Positions 11,438 through 23,274 of a DNA stretch of 64,000 bases are shown here, piece after piece; within the stretch, counting starts at the first letter, position 1, and every line of letters begins with the position of its first letter. The stretch is from Corallium rubrum (taxonomy: Eukaryota; Cnidaria; Anthozoa; Scleralcyonacea; Coralliidae), in NCBI GenBank assembly GCA_964035015.1, contig OZ035997.1, forward strand, positions 29,011,567 to 29,075,566, in the 5' to 3' direction. The position numbers were made by a program, and so were the translations under genes. A model generated the notes under the pieces. The model saw only the letters and a list, made by a program, of their open reading frames with translations, was not told where the DNA came from and searched no databases.

Positions 11438-11625
11438 TGGGCCAACCTTCTTAAAGGAAACAGACTTATGTGTCGTCGATTGAAGTGGATTCGTTATAAA
11501 GAACGACGAGCAGCCAGTTCGACGACCAACATCAGTGCGTTCTTCGGTCTTTCTCTTCTTACATTCCGTGTGTTGATTTCCCTGAAACTTCCTCTTCGTA
11601 CGCCTTATAGTACTATGCTTTGCCA
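11438..11625 (-). pseudogene. possible first exon of a transposase-like protein
   Basis: From the ATG at 11625 the minus strand reads MAKHSTIRRTKRKFQGNQHT, then KKRKTEERTD and a serine-rich stretch to SVSFKKVG. The basic K-R-K-F-x-G-N start resembles the N-terminus of a repeated, transposase-associated protein family I associate with cnidarian genomes. A GT follows FKK, so an intron is possible. No downstream exon was found and the assignment rests on memory of the motif only. Confidence 0.3.
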
Positions 11626-12096
11626 TAACGAATACTTGTGGCACTAGTTGTAAGCAAAAACTATAAGAAACGCGGTCGAATTCTTCGAAGTTGAACGATG
11701 GAACAAGGTTTACTTTGAAATGTTGTTCTGACATCTCAAAACAACTGAGTCCCGGTCCAGTCTTCCTCCCCACAAAACACAGTCACCCAACGACAAAAAC
11801 ACGATTGTAAACAAGTTAACATTTTCCATTGAATTTGACAGAGTCATACCCCGAAAAACAAAGGGTAAACATACCTGTTGCTCATGGCAACCATGCAAGC
11901 AACTAGCGTCCAAAAATCGCTAAAATCACTATGAATTTTTATGTTTTGCTAAAATATAAGCATCCCACGCTAATCTACAGTAAATTTTGAGGTATATTCG
12001 ACAAAAATACGATTTTAGAATTTTCTGCTATTTCAATTGAAATCAATACCTATAGAGTCTATATCATCAACCTCACTTAGAAACATTTTTATATAC

Positions 12097-12290
12097 TTAT
12101 ATTTGATCATTAATCTTCGCCTTTCTTGGCGTGAGGTCCAGTTTATCAAAATTCTGAATATGAATTTCACCTAGTTGTTGTTTCAATACTTTATTTTCTT
12201 TCAGTATTTGTACAATCTTCTTTTCATCTTTATTTTCATTTGTCATATTCAGATCAGAAACCTCCTTATCAAGTTCAGCATTACGATGCA
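12097..12290 (-). other. coiled-coil coding fragment next to an AT microsatellite
   Basis: The minus frame reads [20 protein letters not shown], then [20 protein letters not shown] and a stop after KINDQI. Heptad spacing of L/I and high charge suggest a real coiled coil. Upstream it runs straight into (TA)n, which the frame crosses as a YI repeat. The source gene is not recognised. Confidence 0.3.
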
Positions 12291-12295
12291 ATGAT

Positions 12296-12434
<139 letters not shown>

Positions 12435-12470
12435 CATATTTGTCATGCACACCTGTTGCTATGAAAACTC

Positions 12471-12540
12471 TACTTGGGCCGGCTGCGATTCGAATCCGCG
12501 AACTTCGGTTTACTAGTTCGATGCTCTACTAATTAATTCT
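12471..12540 (-). repeat. tRNA-Thr(AGU)-like SINE head (copy B)
   Basis: Same sequence as 4736-4805 with a few changes; A box TAGAGCATCG and B box GGATTCGAATC on the minus strand. Confidence 0.6.
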
Positions 12541-12577
12541 TTGAAAGTTTTCATGGCGATAATGCAATGTAGATACG

Positions 12578-13171
12578 TTTTGTGGAAACATCACGTAAAA
12601 TATTTATTTGATAAGCTTTCGGCCTGATGACTGTTGTTCAAGGTACTTTTCACACGTAATGATGAGGTGGATAGCTTATCAATAAGCCTGCATGGCCGAG
12701 TGTATCGCATTCCATGTGAATGTGGCTTGGTATACATCGGAGAAATGGGAAGGATCTCTCTACTCGTCTGAAGGAGCAAATCTGCTGTTGCCAAACATGC
12801 TTGGAAGTTATGACCATCGTGTTAAGTAGGAAGAGTCGTCAAGCAATAATCCGCGCGACAAGCAATACTTCACTCGAAGAACAAGGGAATCTATTGAGAT
12901 TGCAAAACATCACACATCTCTCAGGAGAGACAGCTTTAAACAGCACGTGGTGTGCCCTGTTCGGATCGGAGAACATTTTTGATTTTGTTTTTCTATAATT
13001 AATAAAATTAACGTGATACGCCATTGTATTCTTACATGATTTAATTGATCAGTTGCTTAGTTTATAAATGATGTGAGCCAACAGCTTATTGTTATTGCTC
13101 TGATGAAGGCCTGAGTCAACAGGCCGAAAGCTTTAGCAAATAAATACTTTACGTGACGTTTCCACAAAACT
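12578..13171 (+). mobile_element. PLE remnant: GIY-YIG domain between inverted ends (copy B)
   Basis: Inverted ends TTTGTGGAAAC...GCTTTCGGCC (12578-12625) and GGCCGAAAGC...GTTTCCACAAAAC (13122-13171) enclose a plus-strand GIY-YIG relic. It reads VYRIPCECGLVYIGEMGR, then, after frame changes, LKEQ, RQAIIRATSNTS and LRLQNITH up to ~12990. The inverted ends carry the PLE-type CTGATGAAGGCCTGAGTC. Not functional because of frameshifts. Confidence 0.7.
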
Positions 13172-13315
13172 TATGTATATTACATATAGAATTATCACTA
13201 AATTCATATGCATCCATGGGCCATGGCGAACGAATGCGTCACAAGCACAATATTATCGTCAACCTCGTACCCAGGGCGTTTGCTCAGCACTCCCTTATTT
13301 GCTGCTGCAGCGAAT

Positions 13316-14895
13316 GGACCTTTCCCCTTTTAGCAAAAACCGCAATGCATCATGGTAGAGTGGTAACGCTCATCTGCCAAGCAAAATGGCGGGAGAGGAT
13401 CGGGCGTTTTGTGTGGCAGAGGACTTTTGCTTTTTAAACGAATGTCATCAAATAAAATAGCAAAAAAACTTATCTTTACGGTTAAGGAGGTTTTTACTCG
13501 GACTCTAAACTAGATATAAGGCAATCGCGGCGGTTTCTGTTGGAAATATTGACTCGGGTTGACTGGACAAACAATGGCAGTTCGAAGATAAACATTCTAG
13601 AAGAAGCGTCTTAATGTACAATTGTAGGTGAGTAGACTTGGCTATTTAATCTCATAAGAATCTTTTGTTATAGGACTAAGCGGCGACGCCTAGTTTATTT
13701 AGATCGCAAATATTTTGTGCATCGGAATGCATGTTGAGGACTTTTTCGTCTTTGCAATCTCGAGCAAGTTTTCCTTAATTACCACCCGTCGTTCGATAAA
13801 CATTTAAGTAAAGAGAAAGACCTTTAAATTTGTTTTGGCGCCAGTAAACCCGGTTTCCTTGTCAACGGCAAAGCTCAGGTCTTTTGCAAAAGCGTTAACT
13901 TGAACAGAAACTGTAATTTGGTATTCTTGTTGTATTTTGTTTCTGAATTTCTTTGTAACTGTGGAAGAAGCTTCTTGACACCATTAATTGCTGTAGGTTT
14001 TAAATATAGGTTAGTTGTGTGTTTTTTAAATATAAACATTTAGCTAAAAAGTTGATTTTCCAAACTGACAAGGCAGTTGGCACAATTTTAAATTATTATT
14101 GTTGTTTACTAATTGTTTATAAAGGCTTTTTTATAAATCTGATAAAAAGATAATTAATTTAATTTGTATTATAGAATTGTAAATAATTCAGTTTAACTAT
14201 TAGCAAGATTTAGTTAGGTTAAAATTCAAATAATAATTGTGTTCAAATTTATGTAAATAGTTAGGATAGTTAGATATAATGTTAAATAAGTAAATAAATT
14301 AATATTAAATAAATAAATAAACAGAAGCCAAACCACAAACAATGAACGAAGAAAACAACAGATTACTGCAGGTACAGGACACAGAGTCATGGACAAGAGA
14401 TTTAAAGTCACTTCCACTATTTTCACATCATCTGCTGCAAAAACATTTTATAACTGAAACCAAAGCAGAGGACAGTGCAACCAGTGCTTATGCATGAACA
14501 CAAGAAATTAGGTTTACTTACCAGCTTTTCAAAGACACAGTAGGTATGTGAAACAAGTTCAAGTGAAACCAGAAGTAAAAATAGATGGTGACCAAGTACG
14601 GTATGTCATTCAAAAAGAACAGTCCATGCATCAATGAAGAGTAAAAGTTAGTTATCTATGTGCACTTAAATCAGTCAACAGGAGTGTTATTTGTGCAAAT
14701 TGTTTGTGCAAATTGTTTGTGCAAAAAGAATTGGAAAAAGTGGATGCAGCAAACATGTCGGTGATGCCACTGCACTATTTAGTACAGTTGGCATTAACAG
14801 AAGTTCCCGATGATATCCAACCTGCACACAGCTTCTTTAACAATGGCATGTGCCAAGAAATTATGTAACATATGAAGCAATGCTTTTGAGGATTT
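13316..14895 (+). repeat. left terminal inverted repeat arm
   Basis: 1580 bp, matching the reverse complement of 15378-16961. It differs by small indels, for example an extra GTTTGTGCAAATT unit at ~14697-14720. Confidence 0.93.
14384..14880 (+). pseudogene. SWIM zinc-finger gene fragment, left-arm copy
   Basis: In shifting plus frames it reads ESWTRDLKSLPLFSHHLLQK (14384-14445), YQLFKD (~14522), VQVKPEVKIDGDQVRYVIQK, then CANCLC and GCSKHVGDATALFS (14740-14785), ending EVPDD. C-x-C plus C-x-H is the SWIM zinc-finger pattern. In the SWIM/YqaJ proteins I know from invertebrate genomes this domain precedes a YqaJ nuclease. Several stops and frameshifts mean it is not functional. Confidence 0.6.
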
Positions 14896-15970
14896 GAGAT
14901 TTAAGTTTGAGGCAGTCAGTTTCAGCTTTTGTTCCTCATACCATTTTTTACAATCAGATTGGCTCCTGATGTTCCTTTCAATTTCCAATGTTGTGTCATG
15001 TGTTGTACCTAAATTTTCTTCCACAAATCCCATATTATTTTCATCTATACAGTATATGTTTGGTTACTAGTGTCTACTTGCAAATTTTCTAGCATTTGTT
15101 CCTGAATATGAGTGTCATGTAGATGGCAGGTTATATCCTGCAATTCTGTAGTTTCTCAAATGAAATAGGTTTAATTTATAGTCATTTGATACCAACAATT
15201 TACTGAGGTAACTAGCTTTCCCTGCCTGTTCTAACCCATGAGTCAATTCCTCTATTCTGGCATGGCTGCAATTCTCTTGCAAAATGTGGAGTAGGAGTGT
15301 AGTTGACTGAATCTCTGTTTGGTAATTCATGTTTTCTTCCTTTGTCACCATTTTCATAAGAGGCCTTACCACATCTTAAATCCTCAAAAGCATTGCTTCA
15401 TATGTTACATAATTTCATGGCACATGCCATTGTTAAAGAAGCTGTGTGCAGGTTGGATATAATTGGGAACTTCTGTTAATGCCAACTGTAATAATAATAA
15501 TCAAGAATTAAAACAATAGTGCAGCAACATCACTGACATGTTTGCTGCATCCATTTTTTCCAATTCTTTTTGCACAAATAATTTGCACAAACAACACTCC
15601 TGTTGACTGATTTAAGTGCACATAGATAACTAATTACTCTTCATTGATGCATGGACTGTTCTTTTTGAATAACATACTGTACTTGGTCACCATCTATTTT
15701 TACTTCTGGTTTCACTTGAACTTGTTTCACATACTTACTGTATCTTTGAAAAGCTGGTAAGTAAACCTAATTTCTTGTGTTCATGCATAAGCACCAGTTG
15801 CACTGTCATCTGCTTGGGTTTCAGTTATAAAATGTTTTTGCAGCAGATGATGTGAAAATAGTGGAAGTGACTTTAAATCTCTTGTCCATGACTTTGTGTC
15901 CTGTAGCAGCAGTAATTTGTTGTTCTCTTCATTCATTGTTTGTGGTTTGGCTTCTGTTTATTTATTTATT
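14880..15970 (-). pseudogene. SWIM plus start of YqaJ-type exonuclease gene, truncated
   Basis: On the minus strand the right arm holds the same SWIM fragment (~15970-15450). The centre continues it: MVRPLMKMVTKEENMNYQTE from 15372, LTHGLEQAGKASYLSKLLVS, then from 15033 MGFVEENLGTTHD and the YqaJ entry motif SQSDCKKWYEEQKLKLTASN (~14955-14905). The gene is cut where the left arm begins, so the nuclease core is missing. YqaJ domains are lambda-exonuclease-like nucleases. The orientation implies the element kept one gene 5' half plus an inverted second copy of its 5' end. Confidence 0.6.
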
Positions 15971-16961
15971 TAATATTAATTTATTTACTTATTTAACATT
16001 ATATCTAACTATCCTAACTATTTACATAAATTTGAACACAATTATTATTTGAATTTTAACCTAACTAAATCTTGCTAATAGTTAAACTGAATTATTTACA
16101 ATTCTATAATACAAATTAAATTAATTATCTTTTTATCAGATTTATAAAAAAGCCTTTATAAACAATTAGCAAACAACAATAATAATTTAAAATTGTGCCA
16201 ACTGCCTTGTCAGCTTGGAAAATCAACTTTTTAGCTAAATGTTTATATTTAAAAAACACACAACTAACCTATATTTAAAACCTACAGCAATTAATGGTGT
16301 CAAGAAGCTTCTTCCACGGTTACAAAGAAATTCAGAAACAAAATACAACAAGAATACCAAATTACAGTTTCTGTTCAAGTTAACGCTTTTGCAAAAGACC
16401 TGAGCTTTGCCGTTGACAAGGAAACCGGGTTTACTGGCGCCAAAACAAATTTAAATGTCTTTCTCTTACTTAAATGTTTATCGAACGACGGGTGGTAATT
16501 AAGGAAAACTTGCTCGAGATTGCAAAGACGAAAAAGTCCTCAACATGCATTCCGATGCACAAAATATTTGCGATCTAAATAAACTAGGCGTCGCCGCTTA
16601 GTCCTATAACAAAAGATTCTTATGAGATTAAATAGCCAAGTCTACTCACCTACAATTGTACATTAAGACGCTTCTTCTAGAATGTTTATCTTCGAACTGC
16701 CATTGTTTGTCCAGTCAACCCGAGTCAATATTTCCAACAGAAACCGCCGCGATTGCCTTATATCTAGTTTAGAGTCCGAGTAAAAACCTCCTTAACCGTA
16801 AAGATAAGTTTTTTTGCTATTTTATTTGATGACATTCGTTTAAAAAGCAAAAGTCCTCTGCCACACAAAACGCCCGCTCCTCTCCCGCCATTTTGCTTGG
16901 CAGATGAGCGTTACCACTCTACCATGATGCATTGCGGTTTTTGCTAAAAGGGGAAAGGTCC
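15378..16961 (-). repeat. right terminal inverted repeat arm
   Basis: 1584 bp, inverted partner of 13316-14895. The antisense frames at 14226-14426 and 15852-16052 are the same sequence seen twice and are not genes. Confidence 0.93.
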
Positions 16962-17653
16962 ATTAGGAAGTGCGGACCTAGTGAAGTCACTGACACTCGC
17001 ATGCGTCATGACATTTGTAATTATAGTTACGTCACAATTCTAAAGTTAGTTAATTGGAATTATCCGATTTTTCTGAAGGCGGTGTCAGAAAGTGAGTGGA
17101 AAGTGCTATTTTAATAGAATTTTAAAGTTCTCGAAATAGTGAATTGTTCTATTGCGAAAAAGGTAAAAATAATGTTATTTTACTCTTTTAAAGCTTTTTT
17201 AAACAGTTGTGTAAGCAATTAATAAATTAATTGTTGATAGAAGCGAATGGATGAGACGTGAGACTGGAACGATGCGTTTGCATGCATGCACTTGAGAGTG
17301 GGGATTTGAAGAGTTACCGAAGTTTGTGATTATTAGAACTGGATAATACTGAAAGTAAATATATACCATAAAAAATCGAACCAAAACAGTTGATTTTATT
17401 ATTCCAGAACTTATTTCTTGCAAAAGATAATTAATTAACAGAACACTGTAATTTGCAAGAAGAGAACGTTGGCATTTCAGATGTAACTATTTTCGTAAAT
17501 TAATGTTTGGTCAACGTAACCAGCGAATCACGAAATCAATTTTTCTTATATTCAGAAAGCATTATTTTGCTAAGCCCCCAAAAGTTTTTTCTCAACTGTC
17601 AGCACGCGTATCATAATTGACTTGTTCGCATTGACTTTTTGTTTCTTAACATT

Positions 17654-17900
17654 GGCCGTTTTTATACTACAGACGCATTATGTGTCTAGATGTGGGCAAA
17701 GTTTTTTAGCGCGACTTTAAAGGGGGCTCGAATCAGTTCGTCTTTATCGACGTACTAAATCATATAGTTCTGGACGTCTAATGCGTCTGATGCCCGTCTT
17801 TATACGAGACAAAATTTGAAACGCATTAAAATATATACGCACTAAAAACGTTGCCCAAGTACATCCAGACGCATAATGCGTTTGTAGTATAAAAACGGCC
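17654..17900. mobile_element. MITE with ~30 bp TIRs (copy B)
   Basis: Starts GGCCGTTTTTATACTACAGA and ends with its near complement GTAGTATAAAAACGGCC. Same element as 5794-6076, with a short internal deletion relative to copy A. Confidence 0.7.
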
Positions 17901-18214
17901 ATTACCAGTCTTAGCTGCCCAAACAAAATGGTAAAACAAGAGATTAGGAGATTATTTATGTTATTGTATAACTGAATCAAAATTCTTAATGCTTTCCGTT
18001 TCCGGCGTAGAAACTAGGAAACTACCACAGATTTTACTCCATTAAATCTTCCTTCAAAAATTCGGAAAACAAAACATTTCAAGAAAGAAAGCGCATCACT
18101 GCATCAATTTTGGAGCTGTGGTCTGACTAGACCCAAAAGACTACTTTGATCATATCTATATAGGTGGCTTCATTATTTCGATGATAATGCCAACACTCCT
18201 GTATTCTTTTGTAG

Positions 18215-18977
18215 AACGTTGGACAGAGTTGAACTAATGAAATCTTATCGAAAAGACGTTGTCAAGTTGCTACATATTGCAGCAACTCTATTATTTGCTC
18301 CAGTTTTGGTTCCTATGGTAGTGGTTACCTTGGTAACAGTTCTTTCTGTTGCTGGAGGAATACTGGCGCTATGCATCATGTTTGCTGCTGCTTTTCTTCC
18401 TTTCCTTTTTGGAATATTTGCTGTTCCTCTTTTCTTCAGTGCTTTTGTTACAGCTTCGGTGTACGTTTGCTTTAAAATTGCCCAACGAAGTTTGAAGGAA
18501 ATTGAAAAACGTGTCAAGCCATTTGTCCAGCGCAACAAACTGCTAAATGCCTTGAGTTCCATGTGTTTTATAAAGGCAATTTATCCTGGAACCAACTCTG
18601 CTAGTGAAATCCAAGATTTGCATAAGAAGAATTCTTGGGAAGACATTCCATCATTTGAGGCTGAGATGAAACAAGAATCCAAACATGTCACCATTCCATA
18701 TGTGAGTTGAATTTCTTACATCAGTTGGAATAATTTTCTGATGTTATGTATATTTGAAAATTAATATACAAAATTTGTCGTTTATAAATATTTTTTTGAT
18801 GTGCAGGACTGGCATTTTCCTTTCCCAAGAGCTAGCCTCGGCTGTCAATTGGCAGATGATTACGATCAAGAAGATTTCGAGAACCTGATTAGAAAGATCG
18901 AAGAACTTCATGAAATCGTCTGTTATTTGCGCATTCCGTCGAGCATGCGCAGACATTCTCTTCGCAAAACGCCATAA
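18215..18977 (+). CDS. small membrane-hairpin protein, two visible exons (duplicate B)
   Basis: Exons 18215-18701 and 18807-18977 use the same splice sites as copy A (acceptor TTTTGTAG, donor GTGAGT, acceptor GATGTGCAG). The ATG is at 18237 and the stop at 18975-18977. Product is 211 residues, about 95% identical to duplicate A by eye. Changes include I-to-V and L-to-F in the hydrophobic hairpin, S-to-F, D-to-H and G-to-E in the linker, and a KTP instead of KTQ end. The hydrophobic core and splice signals are kept. No signal peptide cleavage motif is evident. Function unknown. Confidence 0.7.
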
Positions 18978-19169
18978 ATTATGTATAAAGTGGCTATCGA
19001 AATTAACTTGCTGCATGTGAAGGATTAGGTTTAGGATAAGGGTGCTCTTTTAGGAAAGGATCGAATATTTTCTGGTGTAGGAAGCATAAGGGTAGTATAT
19101 TCTATGGTTTAAACTTCAGAGTTTTAGGTTAAAGTTAGGAAATGAATTGGCGTACTAAATATGTAATCT

Positions 19170-19600
19170 TCTGCAGATTGCGGTTTTCAACAAAATGATC
19201 CATCAGCCGGGATGTTGATCTTTTCTTAATAGCCACGTATCTGTAGGAGGAAAATTGTATTTAGTATGTCGATGACAGTAATTGTTAAGATATATGGATT
19301 TATTTGGTTCACTAAGTTAGGCAAGGTTTAGGATAGGAGTTAGCATACTAATAATGTTTCACCTGGAGATTGTGGCTTTCAGGAAAATGATCCATCAGCC
19401 GGGATGTTGATCTTTTCTTGATAGCTGCTACTCTGGGAAAAATATTGTTTAGTGTGTTAAGCATGGTCGTGGTATGGTTTTTTGCTTTCTTCGGTTTATG
19501 AGGCTAGATTTATACTGATTATTCAGCTATGGTTGTTTTTAAGGCCGGAAAAGTCCCACGGCCTTTTGGATATTGAAATTTTCTTAATTATGGCGATGTC
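19170..19600 (+). repeat. ~185-bp tandem repeats 3' of gene copy B (about 3 units)
   Basis: CCATCAGCCGGGATGTTGAT occurs at ~19200 and 19392, with a weak third at ~19555; one unit fewer than copy A. The candidate poly(A) signal AATAAA is at 19763-19768. Confidence 0.75.
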
Positions 19601-19884
19601 TATATATATATAGAAATTGCAGCCCTGAATATGTTAGGTCTACATCAAATCTGAACAATTATTTTGTATTCATAGTATAAAGGAGTAAGTTGATGTTGTC
19701 GTATAGCCACTATACTTAATGTCAATAATGTACGTTTGATACTAATCATGTATGCAGTATATAATAAAGTCAACAATGTATATATAACGTTGCCTGACGA
19801 AGAATCCAATTAAACGTTGTCATTATTAATTACGTTTCCATGATATGTCTCATTGACAGTTACAGATGTGTATATGTATAGTAT

Positions 19885-20142
19885 ATGTAATATTTAAAAC
19901 ACGAGCAGGAGTGTTTTATCAGATTTAAAACCACGAAGGCGCAGCCCGAGTGTTTTAGATCTGATAAAACACGTGATGCGAGTGTTTTGAATGGCTTCAA
20001 AAACGATTCGTTATTGGATGTTATATTCATTAGTATTCTTGATATAAAATTGTATGTTCATTAGTATTCCTTATATAAAATTGTATGTTCATTAGTATTC
20101 TTTCTGACGTCAAGAAGTTTTATGAGGTATAAAACCGCGGAC
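19885..20142 (-). repeat. hairpin element (copy B of 8230-8520), truncated
   Basis: ACACGAGCAGGAGTGTTTTATC and GATAAAACACGTG...GAGTGTTTT arms around GAAGGCGCAGCCCGAG. Homology to copy A ends near 20142, before the second end. Confidence 0.5.
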
Positions 20143-20233
20143 ATGCATTGTTTTGAATGAAAAATGCTATTGAACTCAATCGCCGTCCGTGGCTGCTTGA
20201 GCTCTCTATTAACAATGACCAACTGTGCATGCA

Positions 20234-20340
20234 TTAACTCTTTCCTGTCCGAATTTATTGGTCTTTACTCTTTAGTATCTTGTTCTGGCTAACGCCAGAC
20301 GATTTTATTCACCTCTGGGGAAGCCCTCAGACAGGAACGA
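20234..20340. mobile_element. ~105-bp MITE-like repeat, TTAACTC family, copy 1
   Basis: Reads TTAACTCTTTCCTGTCCGAA at one end and has an internal small hairpin CTGGCTAACGCCAG. Related copies lie at 23896-23997, 24287-24355 (partial) and 62945-63045. The best copy (62945) ends GAATGAGTTAA, inverted to the start. Confidence 0.6.
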
Positions 20341-21450
20341 TTTATAAACTATATAAGAAAATCGCTTTGTATTTACATAAATATTATTTTTTCCTGCGAA
20401 AGGTACATGTCAGTGGTCGCTACAAGGGGCAGAAGAACCCATAAATGCCGCCATTTTGAAAGTGAAAATGTGGACATATTTTTGACCAGCACCTGCAGTC
20501 CAGTTATATATATAGGTCACTGGCTGGAACAGCAAGTAAGGGAGTGTTGAGCAAAGGCCCTGGGTACGAGGTTGACGATAATATGGCCCATCCCTAGATG
20601 CATATGAATTTAGCGATAATTCTATGTGTCAATTGACAAACGTCTTGTTTGTAAAACAATATTGTTGTAACACTTCAGTTTTCTCTGTACGTAAAGTCAC
20701 TCTTCGCAGAGGCTTTAGTTTTTTGTACTTAATTATGAGCAAAACTCAGGCAGAGAAGCAAACCCGGGCAGCTTTAAGAGGAGAATTTTTTCTCTGTCAC
20801 ATACTTTCGGTGAAAAACGCTCAAAACCCTAGAACTTAATTTTTAGCGCATCAGTCAAAACCTCTTTATTTTAGCATAATAACATTATTGTGTAGTTCGT
20901 ACTTTGTAGAAGCAACTAACTTTTTAAGAGTATTTGTGAATTAAAAAACCTATCAAAATATAGAAAAATATATAATTACGAAGGTAGGTATATATGCTAA
21001 AAAGTTGAATATTTACAGTTGTCAATGGAAAATTTGCTCGTGTTCAAACATCTTCTTTTTAGCGCACCACTCAAAATCTCTTTATATTACCATTATTATA
21101 CTTGTAGCTCATACACTCAACAAAGTTTTTATACATGTGGGGGTTGAGAAACAACAAATGATAAAAAGAAATTCTATTAGGAAATCAGTTTTGAGCACAT
21201 GTTATACGCGGCACATGGAAAAAATCTCCTCTTAATACTCCGGTTAAAGCAGTGTTCTTTGATGTGGCAGTGTCTATTTATATTTCTATTGAAAGAATTC
21301 TACATATTCGTATACATTATACCGTAGACTATATATATTCATAAAGATAGCTCCAATTTAGATTCTTTTATGCGCATCCAAATTAGCCTTACAAACCTCG
21401 TTCTTGTGTTTATAATTGAAAGAACTTTTACGCAGGAACGGGGCTAGAAA
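20341..21450. other. no gene; one inverted repeat fragment at ~20530-20620
   Basis: 20530-20620 is a reverse-complement fragment of the sequence found at 5110-5220 and 13195-13310 (ends CAGCAAGTAAGGGAGTG, GAGGTTGACGATAATAT), so that sequence is a dispersed repeat. The rest is AT-rich DNA without recognisable features. Confidence 0.5.
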
Positions 21451-21452
21451 AG

Positions 21453-21750
21453 CCATAGATAATGGAAGGGGAACTGGATAGGAAACTTCAAACGAGGTTA
21501 AAGAACTGGAAACGTTGTTTGGACAACTTGCTATGGTAATTACACACTTAAAAGCAGCTAATGCACCTATTGCTGAAATTAGACAAAAGTGTAATATCAC
21601 TTAAGTTCAGCAGTGTCTAATTTTAGCCATGTGGGACCACCCGTTAGGTGCATTGCCCACTTATAAGTGTATAATTACCATAGCAGGTTGTGCAAACATC
21701 GTTTCCGGTTTCGTAAGTTTCCTATCCAGTTCCCCTTCCATTATCTATGG
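21453..21750. mobile_element. foldback MITE, ~100-bp arms
   Basis: CCATAGATAATGGAAGGGGA at 21453 is inverted at the right end (TCCCCTTCCATTATCTATGG, 21731-21750). The arms continue through GGATAGGAAACTTC and TGCTATGGTAATTACACACT. Centre ~21555-21650. No ORF. Confidence 0.75.
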
Positions 21751-21769
21751 AAAAGCTAATTTAAGTGAT

Positions 21770-21890
21770 TTTCAAAAACTCATTAATTATTCATGAGGAA
21801 AATTCAAAAGAAATTAAAGTTTAATCAGTGTCTTTATATGTGATAAAGATACCTCCTGATTTACATAAACTTTAGCTTTGATTTTCTCGG
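21770..21890 (+). repeat. end of a hairpin-family element (split by later insertions)
   Basis: AACTCATTAATTATTCATGAGG (21778-21799) and downstream sequence match the non-hairpin end of this family. The hairpin end may be 22975-23060, with a hAT-like MITE and LINE debris between. Confidence 0.45.
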
Positions 21891-21895
21891 GTTAA

Positions 21896-22314
21896 AACCC
21901 CGTTTACACGATGCCGGTACAATTTGAAAACGGAACAAAATCGTGCCGGTGTGTAAATACATGCAGGCCAAAAAGTCTTGCGTTTACACGGTGCCGATAT
22001 AATATGATGACGGATTAGCATGCGACTATTCTCTTCCAATCACTGCTTCCAATGGGAATTGAGTAGACTTTATGAATGCTGCTGACCCGAATACTGTGGT
22101 CGTATATATCGTGATTACCGTCATCAAACTGTTACGGCACGGGCGTTTACACGATACCGGTTAGTGTTTCGTTTTCATTTCATGCCGTCAAGGAACCTGT
22201 CTTCATTTTGTGCCGTTTTCATGTCATTTTTGTACGGTATCGTGTAAACGCAAGGCCTAAACGGCATGATTTTGTTCCGTTTTCAAATTGTACCGGCATC
22301 GTGTAAACGGGGTC
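21896..22314. mobile_element. hAT-like MITE, CCCCGTTTACACGATGCCGG family
   Basis: Left end CCCCGTTTACACGATGCCGG, right end CCGGCATCGTGTAAACGGGG. The inverted homology extends through CAATTTGAAAACGGAACAAA. A related copy is at 49348-49690. The superfamily is a guess from TIR style; no clear 8-bp duplication was seen. Confidence 0.65.
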
Positions 22315-22489
22315 TCAGACAAGGTTATTTTTCAAACTTACTACGCCAATGAACTTACCAAGTGGTTCGTTTTTGAAGCGGTTCAATAAAGTCGCAGTTT
22401 ATCTAGATACACGTTTCTAGAAGGCGAGATATTGTATTTCCTAATTCTTTATATTATATTGGTGATCGCGTATTGCAGCTATCCTTCAT

Positions 22490-22960
22490 ACACGTTTGTA
22501 ATTAGCAAATAGCACTTCAAATAACGATCTAAATTTATTTAAAGAATTGTGTATCTTCCCCTTCTTGTGCGTGTGGTATTCCGATGGAAACCGCCGCTCA
22601 TTTCTTTTTTGAATGTGACCAATATGCTGCTCCTCGTATATTAACTTGCTTGCCTGCTCATTTAATTGGTGCAAGCTAAGATGGTCTAATGCTTCGAAAC
22701 GGACTGGTCTTTTTTGGTTCCTAAATGGTTTGCCATTTGATGCAGTTTCTTTTCACGTTAATACGCAGTTTGTATTAAGCGTCCAAAATTTTATAATTTA
22801 TTCGCATCGTTTTACTAATTAATTGCATTGGTCCTTCTTTGTACTTGTTGTCATCTTGACCGCTTGCTCTTGTTACAAAATTATAAAATGGCGAAAGCTC
22901 TCTCGATAAGCTATATATAGCTTTTGGGGCAATCGTAATCAAAATATTGTATAAATAAAA
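22490..22960 (+). pseudogene. LINE remnant: RT C-terminal Cys/His motif and 3' tail
   Basis: A plus frame reads NDLNLFKELC then CACGIPMETAAHFFFECDQY and LTCLPAHLIGAS. C-x-C-G...H-x-F...C is the Cys/His motif near the end of many non-LTR reverse transcriptases. Stops follow and the sequence tails into AT-rich DNA (~22960). Confidence 0.55.
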
Positions 22961-22974
22961 AAACCAACTCGCAG

Positions 22975-23060
22975 TTCGTGTTTTATCAGATATAAAAACA
23001 CTCGGCTTCGCCTCGTGTCTTTATGTCTGGTAAAACACTCCTGCTCAGTAAATAGTACAT
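22975..23060. repeat. hairpin, GCGAAGC core
   Basis: GTGTTTTATCAGATATAAA and TTTATGTCTGGTAAAACAC arms around ACTCGGCTTCGCCTCGTG. Confidence 0.6.
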
Positions 23061-23274
23061 AAAAAATAATTGCCGACCATCTCTCTAGATACAGTGTATT
23101 GAATGTACTGTGACCCAATTATGGGTAAATATATATTGGATGTGACTTATAACCCATACAGGCTATTTGAGAACATAATCCTAACAATTGTATTGATATA
23201 AATTATAGTAATTTTAAACTCTATTATATAATTATAACACGAACAAACTATAAGGAATAATGATTAGTCTTTAA

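Larger units (their letters stand above)
13316..16961. mobile_element. 3.65-kb TIR (foldback-type) transposon carrying SWIM/YqaJ gene pieces
   Basis: Left arm 13316-14895 and right arm 15378-16961 are inverted copies ~1.58 kb long with only scattered differences. The unique centre is 14896-15377. Termini are GGACCTTTCCCCTTTTAGC and its complement. Copy A of the duplication (around 5228) shows the uninterrupted target GCGAATGAGGAAGTG, proving an insertion. Flanks suggest a 2-bp AT duplication with one mismatch to the empty site, so the TSD is uncertain. No transposase core was seen. Confidence 0.92.

Noticed and set aside
14226-16052. Two identical 66-aa frames (MKIVEVTLNLLSM...)
   Set aside because: Antisense of the SWIM region in each TIR arm; identical only because the arms are inverted copies.
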